Of a stretch of 64,000 nucleotides of DNA, positions 27,801 through 35,840 are shown piece by piece. A program made the position numbers and the translations under genes. Below the pieces are notes generated by a model. The model saw nothing but the letters and a program-made list of their open reading frames with translations, made no database searches and had not been told where the DNA came from. Origin of the DNA: Flavobacterium sp. KACC 22763 (GTDB lineage Bacteria; Bacteroidota; Bacteroidia; Flavobacteriales; Flavobacteriaceae); the NCBI RefSeq assembly GCF_028736155.1, contig NZ_CP117879.1, positions 3,162,001 to 3,226,000 of the forward strand. The letters run 5' to 3'. Each line of letters starts with the position of its first letter. Within the stretch, counting starts at the first letter, position 1.

Positions 27801-28198
27801 ACGAACAAAAAGATCCATTGCTTATTTACAAATTAGAAGCTTTCAATTTGTTTAGAGGAATGTTAGACAACGTTAACAAAGAAGTTATTTCATTCTTATT
27901 CAAAGGTGATTTGCCAGCTCAAAACGTTCCTGAAATTCACGAAGCAAGAGAAGTGGCTCGTCCAAAAGAAAATTTACAATTAAGTAAAGACGAAATCCCA
28001 AACAGTGAGAGCATCAACCGTGAAGCTGGAGAAACTCAACAACGCCAAGTTACTGAAACTATCGTTAGAGATATGCCAAAAATCAACAGAAACGATACTG
28101 TTGTAGTTCAAGAAGTTGCTACTGGTAAAACGGAAACAATGAAGTACAAAAAAGCAGAAGCTTTAATCGCTGAAGGAACTTGGATTTTGATTAACTAA
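24854..28198 (+). CDS. secA: Preprotein translocase ATPase SecA
   Basis: At 1114 residues this is the long SecA form usual in Bacteroidota. It shows the nucleotide-binding domain ([40 protein letters not shown]), the preprotein crosslinking region, NBD2 ([55 protein letters not shown]) and the helical scaffold and wing domains. An insertion relative to E. coli SecA lies after the first DEAD region ([20 protein letters not shown]). The C-terminus ends [18 protein letters not shown], and I see no cysteine-rich zinc-binding SEC-C tail. It drives protein export through SecYEG. It is the only copy in the window. Confidence 0.97.
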   Translation: MSFINSIIKVFVGDKSQKDVKALQPYLNKIKTFETPLMSLSNDELRGRTVYFKDKIKEARADKDAKIASLKAEVENIEDIDKREDIYDAIDALEKEAYEISEKTLLEILPEAFSVVKETARRFKENSHIEVTATPKDREFSATKTYITIEGDKAIWANKWNAAGKDITWDMIHYDVQLIGGMVLHEGKVAEMQTGEGKTLVATLPLYLNALTGNGVHLVTVNDYLAKRDSTWKAPLFEFHGLSVDCIDNHQPSTEQRKKAYDADITYGTNNEFGFDYLRDNMAHSPSDLVQRKHNFAIVDEVDSVLIDDARTPLIISGPVPQGDRHEFNELKPKIENLVAQQRQLANGFLAEAKKLIKEGNTKEGGFLLLRAYRSLPKNKALIKFLSEEGIKQLLQKTENQYMQDNNREMHKVDEALYFVIEEKNNQVELTDNGIKYLSGDTDADFFVLPDIGTEIAAIEKQKLDKDAEAEAKERLFQDFGVKSERIHTLTQLLKAYALFEKDVEYVIMDNKIMIVDEQTGRIMDGRRYSDGLHQAIEAKENVKIEAATQTFATVTLQNYFRMYNKLAGMTGTAVTEAGELWQIYKLDVVEIPTNRGIARIDKEDYIYKTTREKFNAVIEDVTELSQAGRPVLIGTTSVEISELLSRMLKMRGITHNVLNAKMHKQEAQIVEEAGKAGVVTIATNMAGRGTDIKLSPEVKAAGGLAIVGTERHDSRRVDRQLRGRSGRQGDPGSSQFYVSLEDNLMRLFGSERVAKVMDRMGLKEGEVIQHSMMTKSIERAQKKVEENNFGVRKRLLEYDDVMNSQREVVYKRRRHALFGERLKLDIANMLYDTCELIVSNNKVANDFKGFEFDLIRYFGITSPISEADFTKLNDIEVTGKVYKEALAFYTEKTERSAREAFPIIKGVYEEPNNHFERIVVPFTDGIKTLNVVTDLKKAYDSEGAQLIADFEKNITLSIVDEAWKKHLRKMDELKQSVQLAVHEQKDPLLIYKLEAFNLFRGMLDNVNKEVISFLFKGDLPAQNVPEIHEAREVARPKENLQLSKDEIPNSESINREAGETQQRQVTETIVRDMPKINRNDTVVVQEVATGKTETMKYKKAEALIAEGTWILIN

Positions 28199-28230
28199 TA
28201 ATTTCTATTTCAAATAGCAAACATAAGTAG

Positions 28231-28264
28231 ACCCGACAGATTTCAAAAATCTGTCGGGTTTTTC
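28231..28264 (+). terminator. secA terminator (ACCCGACAGATTT family)
   Basis: ACCCGACAGATTT and its mirror (28231-28259, loop CAA) are followed by a T run. Near-identical stems occur at 59563 and, more diverged, at 45700 and 56112. Confidence 0.9.
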
Positions 28265-28317
28265 TTTTCTAATCCCTCCAGTTGTTCTTTTTTTACATTA
28301 AATGACAAAAATCGTTC

Positions 28318-28345
28318 TTGCAAATAAATTTAAAATGTACTTTTG
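28318..28345 (+). promoter_or_regulatory. Promoter for the metal-uptake operon
   Basis: TTG (28318-28320) and TACTTTTG (28338-28345) with a 17-base spacer fit the Bacteroidota promoter. Transcription would begin near 28351, which rules out a TTG start at 28343 and supports the TTG at 28370 for the next gene. Confidence 0.65.
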
Positions 28346-28369
28346 CTCTCAAAAACAACGAAACATATT

Positions 28370-28747
28370 TTGAAACGACTTTTCGTCATATTTCTTTCTT
28401 GCATGCTATTAGTTCCGTCTTTTGGCAGTTTCTTTGTTTATACCTCATTCAAATTAAATCAGGAAGAAATTTCTAAAACAATCTGTGTACAACGCAAAAT
28501 GGTTTTCAACAGCTGTAATGGTCGTTGTGAACTTCAAAAAAGCTTAAAAAAATACGCAGATAACGAAAAAAGAATGCAAAACAATCTGAAAGAAAAAGCA
28601 GAAGTAATTTACATTCAAACTTCAATCTTAAACAATTTCAAATTAACGGGACTTATCGAATCAAAAGCAAAAATTTTCGCTTCATTCGATAAAAAACCTA
28701 TTGCAATAGCAAATTCAATTTTTCACCCTCCATCCTATTTTATATAA
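28370..28747 (+). CDS. Small exported/membrane protein with CNGRCELQKSL motif
   Basis: Taking the TTG at 28370 as start gives 125 residues: a hydrophobic leader (MKRLFVIFLSCMLLVPSFGS), then CVQRKMVFNSCNGRCELQKS, which contains a CxxxC pair, then a lysine-rich helix. The frame extends 27 bases further upstream, but that start would overlap the promoter. Similar small proteins occur in Bacteroidota in front of TonB receptor genes, and the cysteine pair suggests metal binding or a redox role. It is followed after about 90 bases by the TonB receptor and then a PepSY protein, so a part in metal or siderophore uptake is likely. No named family is claimed. Confidence 0.65.
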   Translation: MKRLFVIFLSCMLLVPSFGSFFVYTSFKLNQEEISKTICVQRKMVFNSCNGRCELQKSLKKYADNEKRMQNNLKEKAEVIYIQTSILNNFKLTGLIESKAKIFASFDKKPIAIANSIFHPPSYFI

Positions 28748-28754
28748 ATTTTAA

Positions 28755-28815
28755 AAGTCTTAACTATAAGACTTACAGTTCATAGCTTACGGCGTATTGC
28801 CTATAGCTTACAGCT
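28755..28815. repeat. Reduplicated-word spacer (CTTA.AG / CATAGCTTAC type) with small hairpin
   Basis: The gap contains a perfect 8-base-pair hairpin AAGTCTTA-ACTA-TAAGACTT (28755-28774). This is followed by repeated words TTACAGTTCATAGCTTAC and CCTATAGCTTACAGCTT. Confidence 0.6.
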
Positions 28816-28834
28816 TTAATTTATATAATTCAAA

Positions 28835-30991
28835 ATGAAAAAAATATACTTTACCCTATTAATCATAGGGCAATGTGTCTTTGCACAAAACAAAACCGAG
28901 CAAGACACAACAAAGCAAGAACTTGAAAATGTTTTTGTAACGGCAAATCGTACAGCAACTTTGAGAAAAGAAACTCCAGTTGCGATCAGTAAATTGACTG
29001 CAAAAACTATCAATGAAACCAAGGCTACAGCAGTTTACGAAATCATAAATAAAACTCCCGGAGTCTTGATGGTAAATCTAGGAAACGAACAGCACATGAT
29101 GTCTATTCGTCAGCCTATGACCACAAATGCTTATTATTTATATCTGGAAGACGGATTGCCAATTCGTCCAATGGGAATTTTCAACCACAATGCATTATTG
29201 GAAATAAACCAATACAATCTGCAAAGTATTGAAGTTGTAAAGGGTCCTGTTTCTTCTTTATACGGACCAGAAGCTGTTGGCGGAACTATCAATTTAATTT
29301 CGATAAAACCTCCAGTTGATCCTGAATTTAAATTCGGGATTCAAGCTGACAATTATGGCTACAGAAGATTTCAGGCCGCAGGTGGCGCCACAATTGGAAA
29401 AGTTGGTTTTCATATTGCAGGGATTTCAAGTTTACAGGAAAATGGCTGGATGACCTATTCTGATTACAATAAAGATAATCTGAATGCTAGAATTGATTAC
29501 AACATCTCGCCTTCTACCCGACTGATCAGCAATACGATGTACGGAAAATATTATTCTGACATGAGCGGAACTGTTAATGAAGAAGCTTTCAACAACAGAA
29601 CTTACAAAAGCACTTCTGATTTTACTTATAGAAAATCTGATGCTTTGCGAACTCGTTTAACATTAGAACATGACTGGAATAGCAATTCAAACAGTTACAT
29701 TACCGCTTATTTGCGTGACAATAAATTAGGTCAGAATCCGTCATACGGAATCAAATGGAGCCCGACTGTAAATCCAACAACAGCCAAAGGTGAAGTAAAT
29801 TCAAACAACTTTAAAAGTTACGGTGCAATAGGACAACACACTCAAAAATTTGATTTTTTAAACACCAAACTTGTTGCCGGAGCTTTATACGATTATTCTC
29901 CTGTAACCTATTGGTCGTATGTAATTGATTTAAAAGCCAATTTGAATCCAGGACAGCCAGGAAAACAAACGGTAGATTCGTATGAAATTATTGCCGAACA
30001 TCCTGATTCTAAACTTTCAGATTATACAGCTGATATTTTTAACACTGCGGGTTATGCGCAAATCAGTTTCAATCCAATTGAGAAATTAATTGTTACTGTT
30101 GGCGGACGTTATGACAATATGAAAGTGAATTATGATAATGCAATTGATCTTTCTACAGGAAGCAAAGTATATGACAAATTTACTTTTAAAGCTGGAGCTA
30201 ATTACAATCCTGTAGAATTTGCGGGGTTTTATGGCAATTATTCTCAAGGTTTTGCGCCTCCAGGAATTACTTCAATTTTCAGAGCTAAACCGGGAACTGG
30301 CGGCACATCAGGCGTTCCTGCCGAATTTTATTATAACCTGAAACCTGCAGATTTTGATAATTATGAAATTGGCGGATGGCTTTCTTTCTTCGAAAATAAG
30401 CTAAACCTTGATTATGCTTTTTATTATATGGAAGGCAAGAATGAATTGCTAAACATCAAACTTCCAGACAATTCAACCGATTATCGTTCAGCTGGAGAAA
30501 CCCGTCATAAAGGAATCGAATTTGGCGCTTCATACAAACCATCAAAACAATTCAATATTCGTCTTGGCGGTACATATGCGCAACATACTTATATTGATTT
30601 TAAACTTTCAGACAAACCATCCGATCCGATTCAAGATTTAAACGGAAAAGAAATGCCATCGGCTCCAAAATGGTCAGGAAATTCAGAAGTGAGTTATTAT
30701 CCAAACTGGCTTCCAAATTTAAGAACATCACTAGAATGGCAACTTGTGGGCAGTTATTATCAAGATCAGATTAATACCGTAAAATATGACTGCTACAATA
30801 TTTTCAATGCACGAATTGGTTATCAATGGAAAAAAATTGAGGTTTACGGAAACGTGCTAAATCTTACTGATAAATTGTACGCTTACAATGTTACCAGAAC
30901 CAATGTTGCCAATGCTCAGCCTACTTATACAGCTGCCGCGCCAAGGACTTTTGTGTTCGGAATTCAATATAATTTTTCATTAAAAAAATAA
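28835..30991 (+). CDS. TonB-dependent outer membrane receptor
   Basis: The 718-residue receptor has a signal peptide (MKKIYFTLLIIGQCVFAQ). A plug domain follows (LENVFVTANRTATLRKETPV, YEIINKTPGVLMVNLGNE, VVKGPVSSLYGPEAVGGTIN), then a 22-strand-type barrel rich in aromatic beta strands and ending RTFVFGIQYNFSLKK. No N-terminal CarboxypepD_reg repeat or SusC signature is present, so it belongs with metal/siderophore/vitamin receptors rather than glycan SusC proteins. The preceding small cysteine protein and following PepSY protein point to iron-siderophore or copper uptake. No Fur box was identified. Confidence 0.92.
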   Translation: MKKIYFTLLIIGQCVFAQNKTEQDTTKQELENVFVTANRTATLRKETPVAISKLTAKTINETKATAVYEIINKTPGVLMVNLGNEQHMMSIRQPMTTNAYYLYLEDGLPIRPMGIFNHNALLEINQYNLQSIEVVKGPVSSLYGPEAVGGTINLISIKPPVDPEFKFGIQADNYGYRRFQAAGGATIGKVGFHIAGISSLQENGWMTYSDYNKDNLNARIDYNISPSTRLISNTMYGKYYSDMSGTVNEEAFNNRTYKSTSDFTYRKSDALRTRLTLEHDWNSNSNSYITAYLRDNKLGQNPSYGIKWSPTVNPTTAKGEVNSNNFKSYGAIGQHTQKFDFLNTKLVAGALYDYSPVTYWSYVIDLKANLNPGQPGKQTVDSYEIIAEHPDSKLSDYTADIFNTAGYAQISFNPIEKLIVTVGGRYDNMKVNYDNAIDLSTGSKVYDKFTFKAGANYNPVEFAGFYGNYSQGFAPPGITSIFRAKPGTGGTSGVPAEFYYNLKPADFDNYEIGGWLSFFENKLNLDYAFYYMEGKNELLNIKLPDNSTDYRSAGETRHKGIEFGASYKPSKQFNIRLGGTYAQHTYIDFKLSDKPSDPIQDLNGKEMPSAPKWSGNSEVSYYPNWLPNLRTSLEWQLVGSYYQDQINTVKYDCYNIFNARIGYQWKKIEVYGNVLNLTDKLYAYNVTRTNVANAQPTYTAAAPRTFVFGIQYNFSLKK

Positions 30992-30997
30992 TATTTA

Positions 30998-31059
30998 GCC
31001 ACTGATTAAAATGATTAACACAGATTAAATAATCTTTTCTAATCTTTTAAATCTGTGGC
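30998..31059. repeat. Inverted repeat of the GCCACAGATT/AATCTGTGGC family
   Basis: GCCACTGATTAAAATGATTA (30998-31017) and the reverse complement of 31040-31059 match at 17 of 20 positions. Related words occur near 53909 and at 58320-58340. It lies between the receptor and PepSY genes on the same strand. Confidence 0.75.
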
Positions 31060-31074
31060 AAAAAAAAATTAACT

Positions 31075-32670
31075 ATGAATAAAGAAACCAATAAAAAATC
31101 TTTGAAAAAAGATTCCAAATTCATCAAAAAAGTCAAACAAAACATGTACAAATGGCATCGTGTTATTGGATTGATTACAATTGTTCCGGTAATTTTCTGG
31201 ACATTTTCTGGTTTGATGCATCCATTTATGGCGCACTTTTTCAAACCTGAAATTGCTCATGACAAAATCGAACAAGCCATTATCGATAAAAATCAATTGC
31301 ATTATTCTATTCAAGAGGTTTTACTGAAAAATGAAATATCGCAATTCAAAAATTTTAGAATTGTCACTTTTAATAATTCAACTTATTATCAAATAAAAAC
31401 TATTCTTGGCGAACTTTGGTATTATAATGTTTCGACTGCTAAAAAACTAGAAAACGGAGATCAAAAATATGCCGAATGGCTTTCTCGTTATTTCTTAGAC
31501 GATCAAAAAAGTCCTGTAAAAAATACTGAAATTCTAACCGAATTTACTGCACAATACAAATATGTAAATCGGTATTTACCAGTTTATAAATTAAGCTTTG
31601 ACCGTTCAGATGCTATGCAAGTATATGTAGAAACCTCATCTAGCAAACTGGCAACTTATAACCCAATTTCTCGACAAGCTTTTATCTGGTTTTTCGACAC
31701 TTTTCACAATTGGTCTTTTATAGATGCCATAAGCAACAATAGCATCCGAATTATTACAATGATTTTCTTATTGTCAATTATTGGGTTTTCTGCCTTGAGC
31801 GGGATTCTAATTTATGGTTTGCTTTGGAAACAATTCAAAAAAACAGATAGTTTAACGCCAAAAAAAGGATTGAGAAAATACCATCGTCAAATTGGAATCT
31901 GGGTTTCGCTTTTTACTTTGACTTTTGCTTTTAGCGGTGCGTATCATGCGACTACAAAATGGGCGCCTTACACGTTATCGCAAATGGTTTACGAACCAAC
32001 TTTTGTGACCAAAGAAATTCCTAGTGCAAACAATAATCTTAATTTAGATTGGAATCGTTTTCAAAACATCAGTTTAATTACATTGAATGACTCTACTTAT
32101 TATAGATGTCAATTGCTTGAAAAAGAAACTAAAAGGTTCAAAATACCAAAATCAGATTCAAAATGGAATAAAAAAGAAGATTCAAAATCTGAAGTGGTTT
32201 ACATTAATGCCACAACAAATAAAGTTGCACCAAATCTCGATTTAGAATATGCTGAGTTTTTAGCTTATTATTTTACTGACGGAACTCCAAAAGCTTCTTG
32301 TTGCGAAATGATTGATACTTCAGAAGATGATTCTCAACCTTCTTTTGAAAATATAAAATTGCTTGAGTCAAAAGTTTTAACCGATTTTGATAGCAGAGAA
32401 TATGGTTTTGTAAACAAAAGGCTTCCTGTCGTGAAATTGGCCTATGACACGCCAGAAAAAACAACTTATTTTATTGAAACCTCAACATCAAGGTTGGCCG
32501 CGGTTGTCGATAATTCAGATCTAGTTGAAGGCTATTCTTTTGCCATTCTTCATAAATTTTTATTTATGGATTGGGCAGGAAAAAATATTCGGGATTTAGC
32601 GACTGTTTTGGCCGCGCTTTCAATTTTAATTGTGAGTATTTTAGGTTTTGTTCTTTTTCTGAAAAAGTAA
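31075..32670 (+). CDS. PepSY-associated transmembrane protein (PiuB-like)
   Basis: The 531-residue inner-membrane protein has an N-terminal helix with histidines (KWHRVIGLITIVPVIFWTFSG), a periplasmic PepSY-like region, paired helices in the middle (IITMIFLLSIIGFSALSGIL; WVSLFTLTFAFSGAYHATTK), a second PepSY-like region and a final helix (ATVLAALSILIVSILGFVLF). A CC pair (KASCCEM) is present in the second periplasmic region. PepSY_TM proteins work with TonB receptors in iron-siderophore uptake, often as periplasmic reductases. It is 83 bases after the receptor gene and probably in its operon. Substrate unknown. Confidence 0.88.
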   Translation: MNKETNKKSLKKDSKFIKKVKQNMYKWHRVIGLITIVPVIFWTFSGLMHPFMAHFFKPEIAHDKIEQAIIDKNQLHYSIQEVLLKNEISQFKNFRIVTFNNSTYYQIKTILGELWYYNVSTAKKLENGDQKYAEWLSRYFLDDQKSPVKNTEILTEFTAQYKYVNRYLPVYKLSFDRSDAMQVYVETSSSKLATYNPISRQAFIWFFDTFHNWSFIDAISNNSIRIITMIFLLSIIGFSALSGILIYGLLWKQFKKTDSLTPKKGLRKYHRQIGIWVSLFTLTFAFSGAYHATTKWAPYTLSQMVYEPTFVTKEIPSANNNLNLDWNRFQNISLITLNDSTYYRCQLLEKETKRFKIPKSDSKWNKKEDSKSEVVYINATTNKVAPNLDLEYAEFLAYYFTDGTPKASCCEMIDTSEDDSQPSFENIKLLESKVLTDFDSREYGFVNKRLPVVKLAYDTPEKTTYFIETSTSRLAAVVDNSDLVEGYSFAILHKFLFMDWAGKNIRDLATVLAALSILIVSILGFVLFLKK

Positions 32671-32671
32671 A

Positions 32672-32756
32672 TTTTAAGATGCTAAGTTGCTAAGATTCTG
32701 AGATACTAAGTTTTTTTCTTAGAACCTTAGAATCTTAGCATCTTAGAACCTTAAAA
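32672..32756. repeat. Long imperfect inverted repeat, 39-base arms (CTTAGAATCTTAGCAT family)
   Basis: Arms 32672-32710 and 32718-32756 match at 33 of 39 positions around a loop of seven T residues. The sequence fills nearly the whole gap between the convergent PepSY and TrmH genes and starts 1 base after a stop codon. It can act as a bidirectional terminator, but it is far longer than needed and its arms consist of repeated CTAAG/ATCTTAG words. Confidence 0.9.
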
Positions 32757-32758
32757 AA

Positions 32759-33421
32759 TTATTTAGGATTATCTTGGTAATAACGAGCTTCAATTCTTTT
32801 AATATCTCGAATTGAATTTTTAGCCCAATCTAATCTTTTTACCAAAATCTCTTCTTCAGACAATTTCCAATCGATATCAGATCTTCTAAGTCTGTTCGTT
32901 AAGCTTTGAATGATAATTGCGGCAGAAACAGAAATATTTAAACTTTCTGTGAAACCAACCATTGGTATTTTTAAGAAACCATCGGCGTTGTCCATAATTT
33001 CTTTTGACAAACCTTCTTTTTCAGTTCCGAAGAATAAGGCGCTTGGTTTTGTAATATCGAAATCTTCCAACATACAGTCTTTCTCGTGCGGAGTTGTTGC
33101 AATAATTTGATACCCTTTACTTCTTAAATCAGAAAGGCATCCTGAAACTGAATCAAATCGATTGATGTCAACCCATTTTTGCGCACCTAAAGCAATTTCT
33201 TTATCGATTCTTTTTCCAAAACGCTGCTCGATTACATTTAACTCTTGAATTCCAAAAACTTCACAGCTTCGCATTACCGCGCTTGTATTATGCATCTGAT
33301 AAACATCTTCTACTGCAACTGTAAAATGTTTTGTTCTATTTTCTAGTACTTTTAAAAAATTAGCTTTTCTGTTTTCAGTCAATATATTTTCTAAGAATGC
33401 GAGGTAATCTAAATCAATCAT
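32759..33421 (-). CDS. trmH: tRNA (guanosine-2'-O)-methyltransferase, TrmH family
   Basis: The 220-residue SPOUT methyltransferase has motif 1 (HNTSAVMRSCEVFGIQELNV), motif 2 (LFFGTEKEGLSKEIMDNADG) and motif 3 (IPMVGFTESLNISVSAAIII), which together form the knotted SAM-binding site. The N-terminal KVLENRTKHFTVAVEDVYQM and C-terminal extension resemble TrmH acting on Gm18 of tRNA rather than the rRNA enzyme RlmB. It is a single gene facing the long inverted repeat at its 3' end. Confidence 0.9.
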   Translation of the reverse strand: MIDLDYLAFLENILTENRKANFLKVLENRTKHFTVAVEDVYQMHNTSAVMRSCEVFGIQELNVIEQRFGKRIDKEIALGAQKWVDINRFDSVSGCLSDLRSKGYQIIATTPHEKDCMLEDFDITKPSALFFGTEKEGLSKEIMDNADGFLKIPMVGFTESLNISVSAAIIIQSLTNRLRRSDIDWKLSEEEILVKRLDWAKNSIRDIKRIEARYYQDNPK

Positions 33422-33481
33422 TTTATTTAAGTTTGGCGCAAAAATAATAAATAAAAGGGAAAGAAGGTTTCAACAGATTTT

Positions 33482-34450
33482 TCACTCTGCCAAATCTGCA
33501 ATAAAATTGCTATTAAGTTTTTTGTGTAATACATTGAGCTGAACTAAATCTACAGACAAAAGATCATCTTTATATGAATCTCCCGTAAAAACAGCATTTT
33601 CATTTTTAGAATGTTTTTTAAGACGTTCCAACATTAGATTTATTTCATTTTCAGAAAAATCGACATCAATAAAAGATATAAATCGTTCAATGACATTTTT
33701 CATTCCATCATTGTAATTGAGCATAATTACATTGCTGTCAATTTCATAAAAATCCAGAAAACCTTGAAAATACTTTTCTAAAACCAAAGCTTGATATTGC
33801 TGTAAACTCAGCTCTTGAATTTCTTTAGAAGCAATTCCAAAAACGCTTGACGGAATTATATTTGGCACCATATGCATCCCAGCTTGCTTTTGATGCGATC
33901 TTAAAACTTCTCCTGGATTTCGATACAATAACGCAAAAGGAATTTCAGGAAAAACAGACCTAAGATAAGAAGCCTTAAAAATACTCCACGCGTCCAATTT
34001 TACAATAAGATTCTTTTGTTCTTCAAATCTCTTCTGTCCAAGCAATCTAATAACCGATTCCAGCAAAATTGTTTTTGTATTCTCATTAAAAGCATCACTT
34101 CTTAAAATTTCATCAATAATAGGTGCTTCAGAAACCATTATATTTTCAGACGAAGTTGCCAAGGACTGACTCAACATGGTAGATCCACATCTTGATACAT
34201 GAAAGATCAATCCTTTCAATTCTACAAAATCGAGTTCTTTAGACCAATCAATAAGATTTTCAACCGTACTTATTAATTTAAACCGCTTTGAATTATAGCT
34301 GTGACTTCTGCATTTTGCAATTGTTTCGTCAAAAAAAGGATCTGCAAAAGGTATGTCTGAAAGATAAATCCATTCAAAATAGACTTCATTTTCTTTTTCA
34401 ATCAATTTAATCGGAATCCAATTTGAAATAAGATGCTGCATATTTTTCAT
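33482..34450 (-). CDS. PAPS-dependent sulfotransferase family protein
   Basis: The 322-residue product has the 5'-phosphosulfate-binding loop SRCGSTMLSQ (86-95) and the 3'-phosphate-binding region LLYRNPGEVLRSH (Arg177 and Ser185), the two hallmarks of sulfotransferases. It has no signal peptide or membrane span, so it is probably cytoplasmic. It is the last gene of a three-gene cassette two bases after the dioxygenase gene, and the first gene of that cassette supplies its donor PAPS. The acceptor is unknown. The N-terminal 75 residues show no recognised domain. Confidence 0.85.
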   Translation of the reverse strand: MKNMQHLISNWIPIKLIEKENEVYFEWIYLSDIPFADPFFDETIAKCRSHSYNSKRFKLISTVENLIDWSKELDFVELKGLIFHVSRCGSTMLSQSLATSSENIMVSEAPIIDEILRSDAFNENTKTILLESVIRLLGQKRFEEQKNLIVKLDAWSIFKASYLRSVFPEIPFALLYRNPGEVLRSHQKQAGMHMVPNIIPSSVFGIASKEIQELSLQQYQALVLEKYFQGFLDFYEIDSNVIMLNYNDGMKNVIERFISFIDVDFSENEINLMLERLKKHSKNENAVFTGDSYKDDLLSVDLVQLNVLHKKLNSNFIADLAE

Positions 34451-34452
34451 TT

Positions 34453-35142
34453 TTATAAATTCATTTGTGATTGAATTTCGGCAATAATCTTAGCGTTAGT
34501 TTCAGATGGATTTCTTAAAAGCTCTGCAATAATCTGCCGCTTAACCTCATCTGAATATTGTCTCTTGGGTACAAAATTCAAATCAAAACCCATTTTAGAA
34601 AACAATTCATCAGACCAATCATTTCTGATGCAATCAAGCGTTAAGTGAATTCTAGGTTCAGCACTTTTGTTCTGAACACTATGTGGTAATTGAAAATTGG
34701 CATACCAGCACTCTCCCATTTTCATTGGAACTAGTTTTTTATCTACATAAAAATAAACTTCAGAGTTCGTAACAATAGGAACATGAATTCTGAAAAAACC
34801 ATCTTCATAAGAAGTATCATTGTCAACGTGTTCTTTAATTTCGCTTTGAGGTCCAAGTCTTAATAGTCTCACCGCTTCTTTTTCACACTGAAACCAATCC
34901 ATTATTTCTTTAAAATAAGGACAGCTGTCAAGCAAAGGCGTGTTTTTATATTCTTTGTCAGCAAAAGAAAGTATATCGGTTTCTAAACCAGATTGTGACC
35001 GCAAAGAAACGCTTGTCCAATTTCCCTCATATCGATAAGTATTAAAATGTGGCGTCCAGAGATTATTTTCACAAGTCAATAAATCATTTTGCAGTTTTTC
35101 TATCGAAAAAGAAATGGGAAGCTGACAAGAAGAAGGATTCAT
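34453..35142 (-). CDS. Aspartyl/asparaginyl beta-hydroxylase-like Fe(II)/2OG dioxygenase
   Basis: The 229-residue protein contains the jelly-roll core of the Asp_Arg_Hydrox family: LGPQSEIKEHVDND with His105-x-Asp107, RIHVPIVTNSEVYFYVD, and LPHSVQNKSAEPRIHLTLD with the distal His154 and the 2-oxoglutarate-binding Arg164. All three iron ligands are intact, so activity is expected. Bacterial members hydroxylate protein side chains, free amino acids or lipids. It lies between the APS kinase and the sulfotransferase with 2-5 base gaps. The context suggests that it creates the hydroxyl group that is then sulfated; this is inference. Confidence 0.85.
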   Translation of the reverse strand: MNPSSCQLPISFSIEKLQNDLLTCENNLWTPHFNTYRYEGNWTSVSLRSQSGLETDILSFADKEYKNTPLLDSCPYFKEIMDWFQCEKEAVRLLRLGPQSEIKEHVDNDTSYEDGFFRIHVPIVTNSEVYFYVDKKLVPMKMGECWYANFQLPHSVQNKSAEPRIHLTLDCIRNDWSDELFSKMGFDLNFVPKRQYSDEVKRQIIAELLRNPSETNAKIIAEIQSQMNL

Positions 35143-35147
35143 AAGCC

Positions 35148-35675
35148 TTAAAAATTTAAATTGCTAATTATAAAATTGTATAGTTTATTGGCAGAAACCG
35201 AAACCGTTTCAGAATCTGTTTTTAATACTAAATCTGCTTTTTCTGGAATTTCAAAAACATCACTTATCCCCGTAAAACTTCTAATTTTATTTTGATCATG
35301 GTCTGGAAGTAAAGCTCTTTTGTATAATCCTTTCGGGTCTCTTTCTATTAAATTAGCAATAGAACAATCTAGAAATACTGTTTTTACAAATTCAAAAGCT
35401 CTTAATTCACTTCTAACATTTTCATAGGGATTTATAACTGACATCAAAACGATTTTATTTTCCTCGATCAAACTTCTACCAACGTTAAAAAGACGTCGTA
35501 CATTTTCGCATCGATCTTCTTTAGAAAATCCCAAATCTTTACAGATTGTCTGCCTATAAACATCGCCATCTACTATCTCTGCTTCGTAATTATTCTGAAG
35601 CAACAGATGCCTGACATTCTCAGCCAATGTTGTTTTTCCTGAACCAGAAAGCCCTGTAAATTGAATTAAAATCAT
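35148..35675 (-). CDS. cysC: Adenylylsulfate (APS) kinase
   Basis: The 175-residue product has Walker A GLSGSGKT (8-15) and the APS-binding regions DGDVYRQTICKDLGFSKEDR and ENVRR, followed by SVINPYENVR and RDPKGLYKRAL, all characteristic of CysC. It phosphorylates APS to PAPS. No ATP sulfurylase or PAPS reductase gene accompanies it; instead it heads a cassette with a sulfotransferase, so it likely serves sulfation rather than assimilation. It is slightly shorter than typical CysC (about 200). It is divergent from the sirtuin gene across 165 bases. Confidence 0.9.
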   Translation of the reverse strand: MILIQFTGLSGSGKTTLAENVRHLLLQNNYEAEIVDGDVYRQTICKDLGFSKEDRCENVRRLFNVGRSLIEENKIVLMSVINPYENVRSELRAFEFVKTVFLDCSIANLIERDPKGLYKRALLPDHDQNKIRSFTGISDVFEIPEKADLVLKTDSETVSVSANKLYNFIISNLNF

Positions 35676-35840
35676 GTTGAATCGCTTTTACCAAACAGAA
35701 CATTAAAATTAAACAATTCAGAAAGAGAGACAAAGCGTATAAACCCCCATTATTTTATTCAAAAAAGTGTAGCCTCTCCTTACTATTTACTAAACATTTG
35801 AATAAAGAAATCACTATTTTTATCTTTTAAAAAACTAAGA

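Noticed and set aside
28343..28372. Earlier TTG start for the CxGRC protein
   Set aside because: It lies within the promoter; the transcript would begin after it. The TTG at 28370 gives a normal signal peptide.
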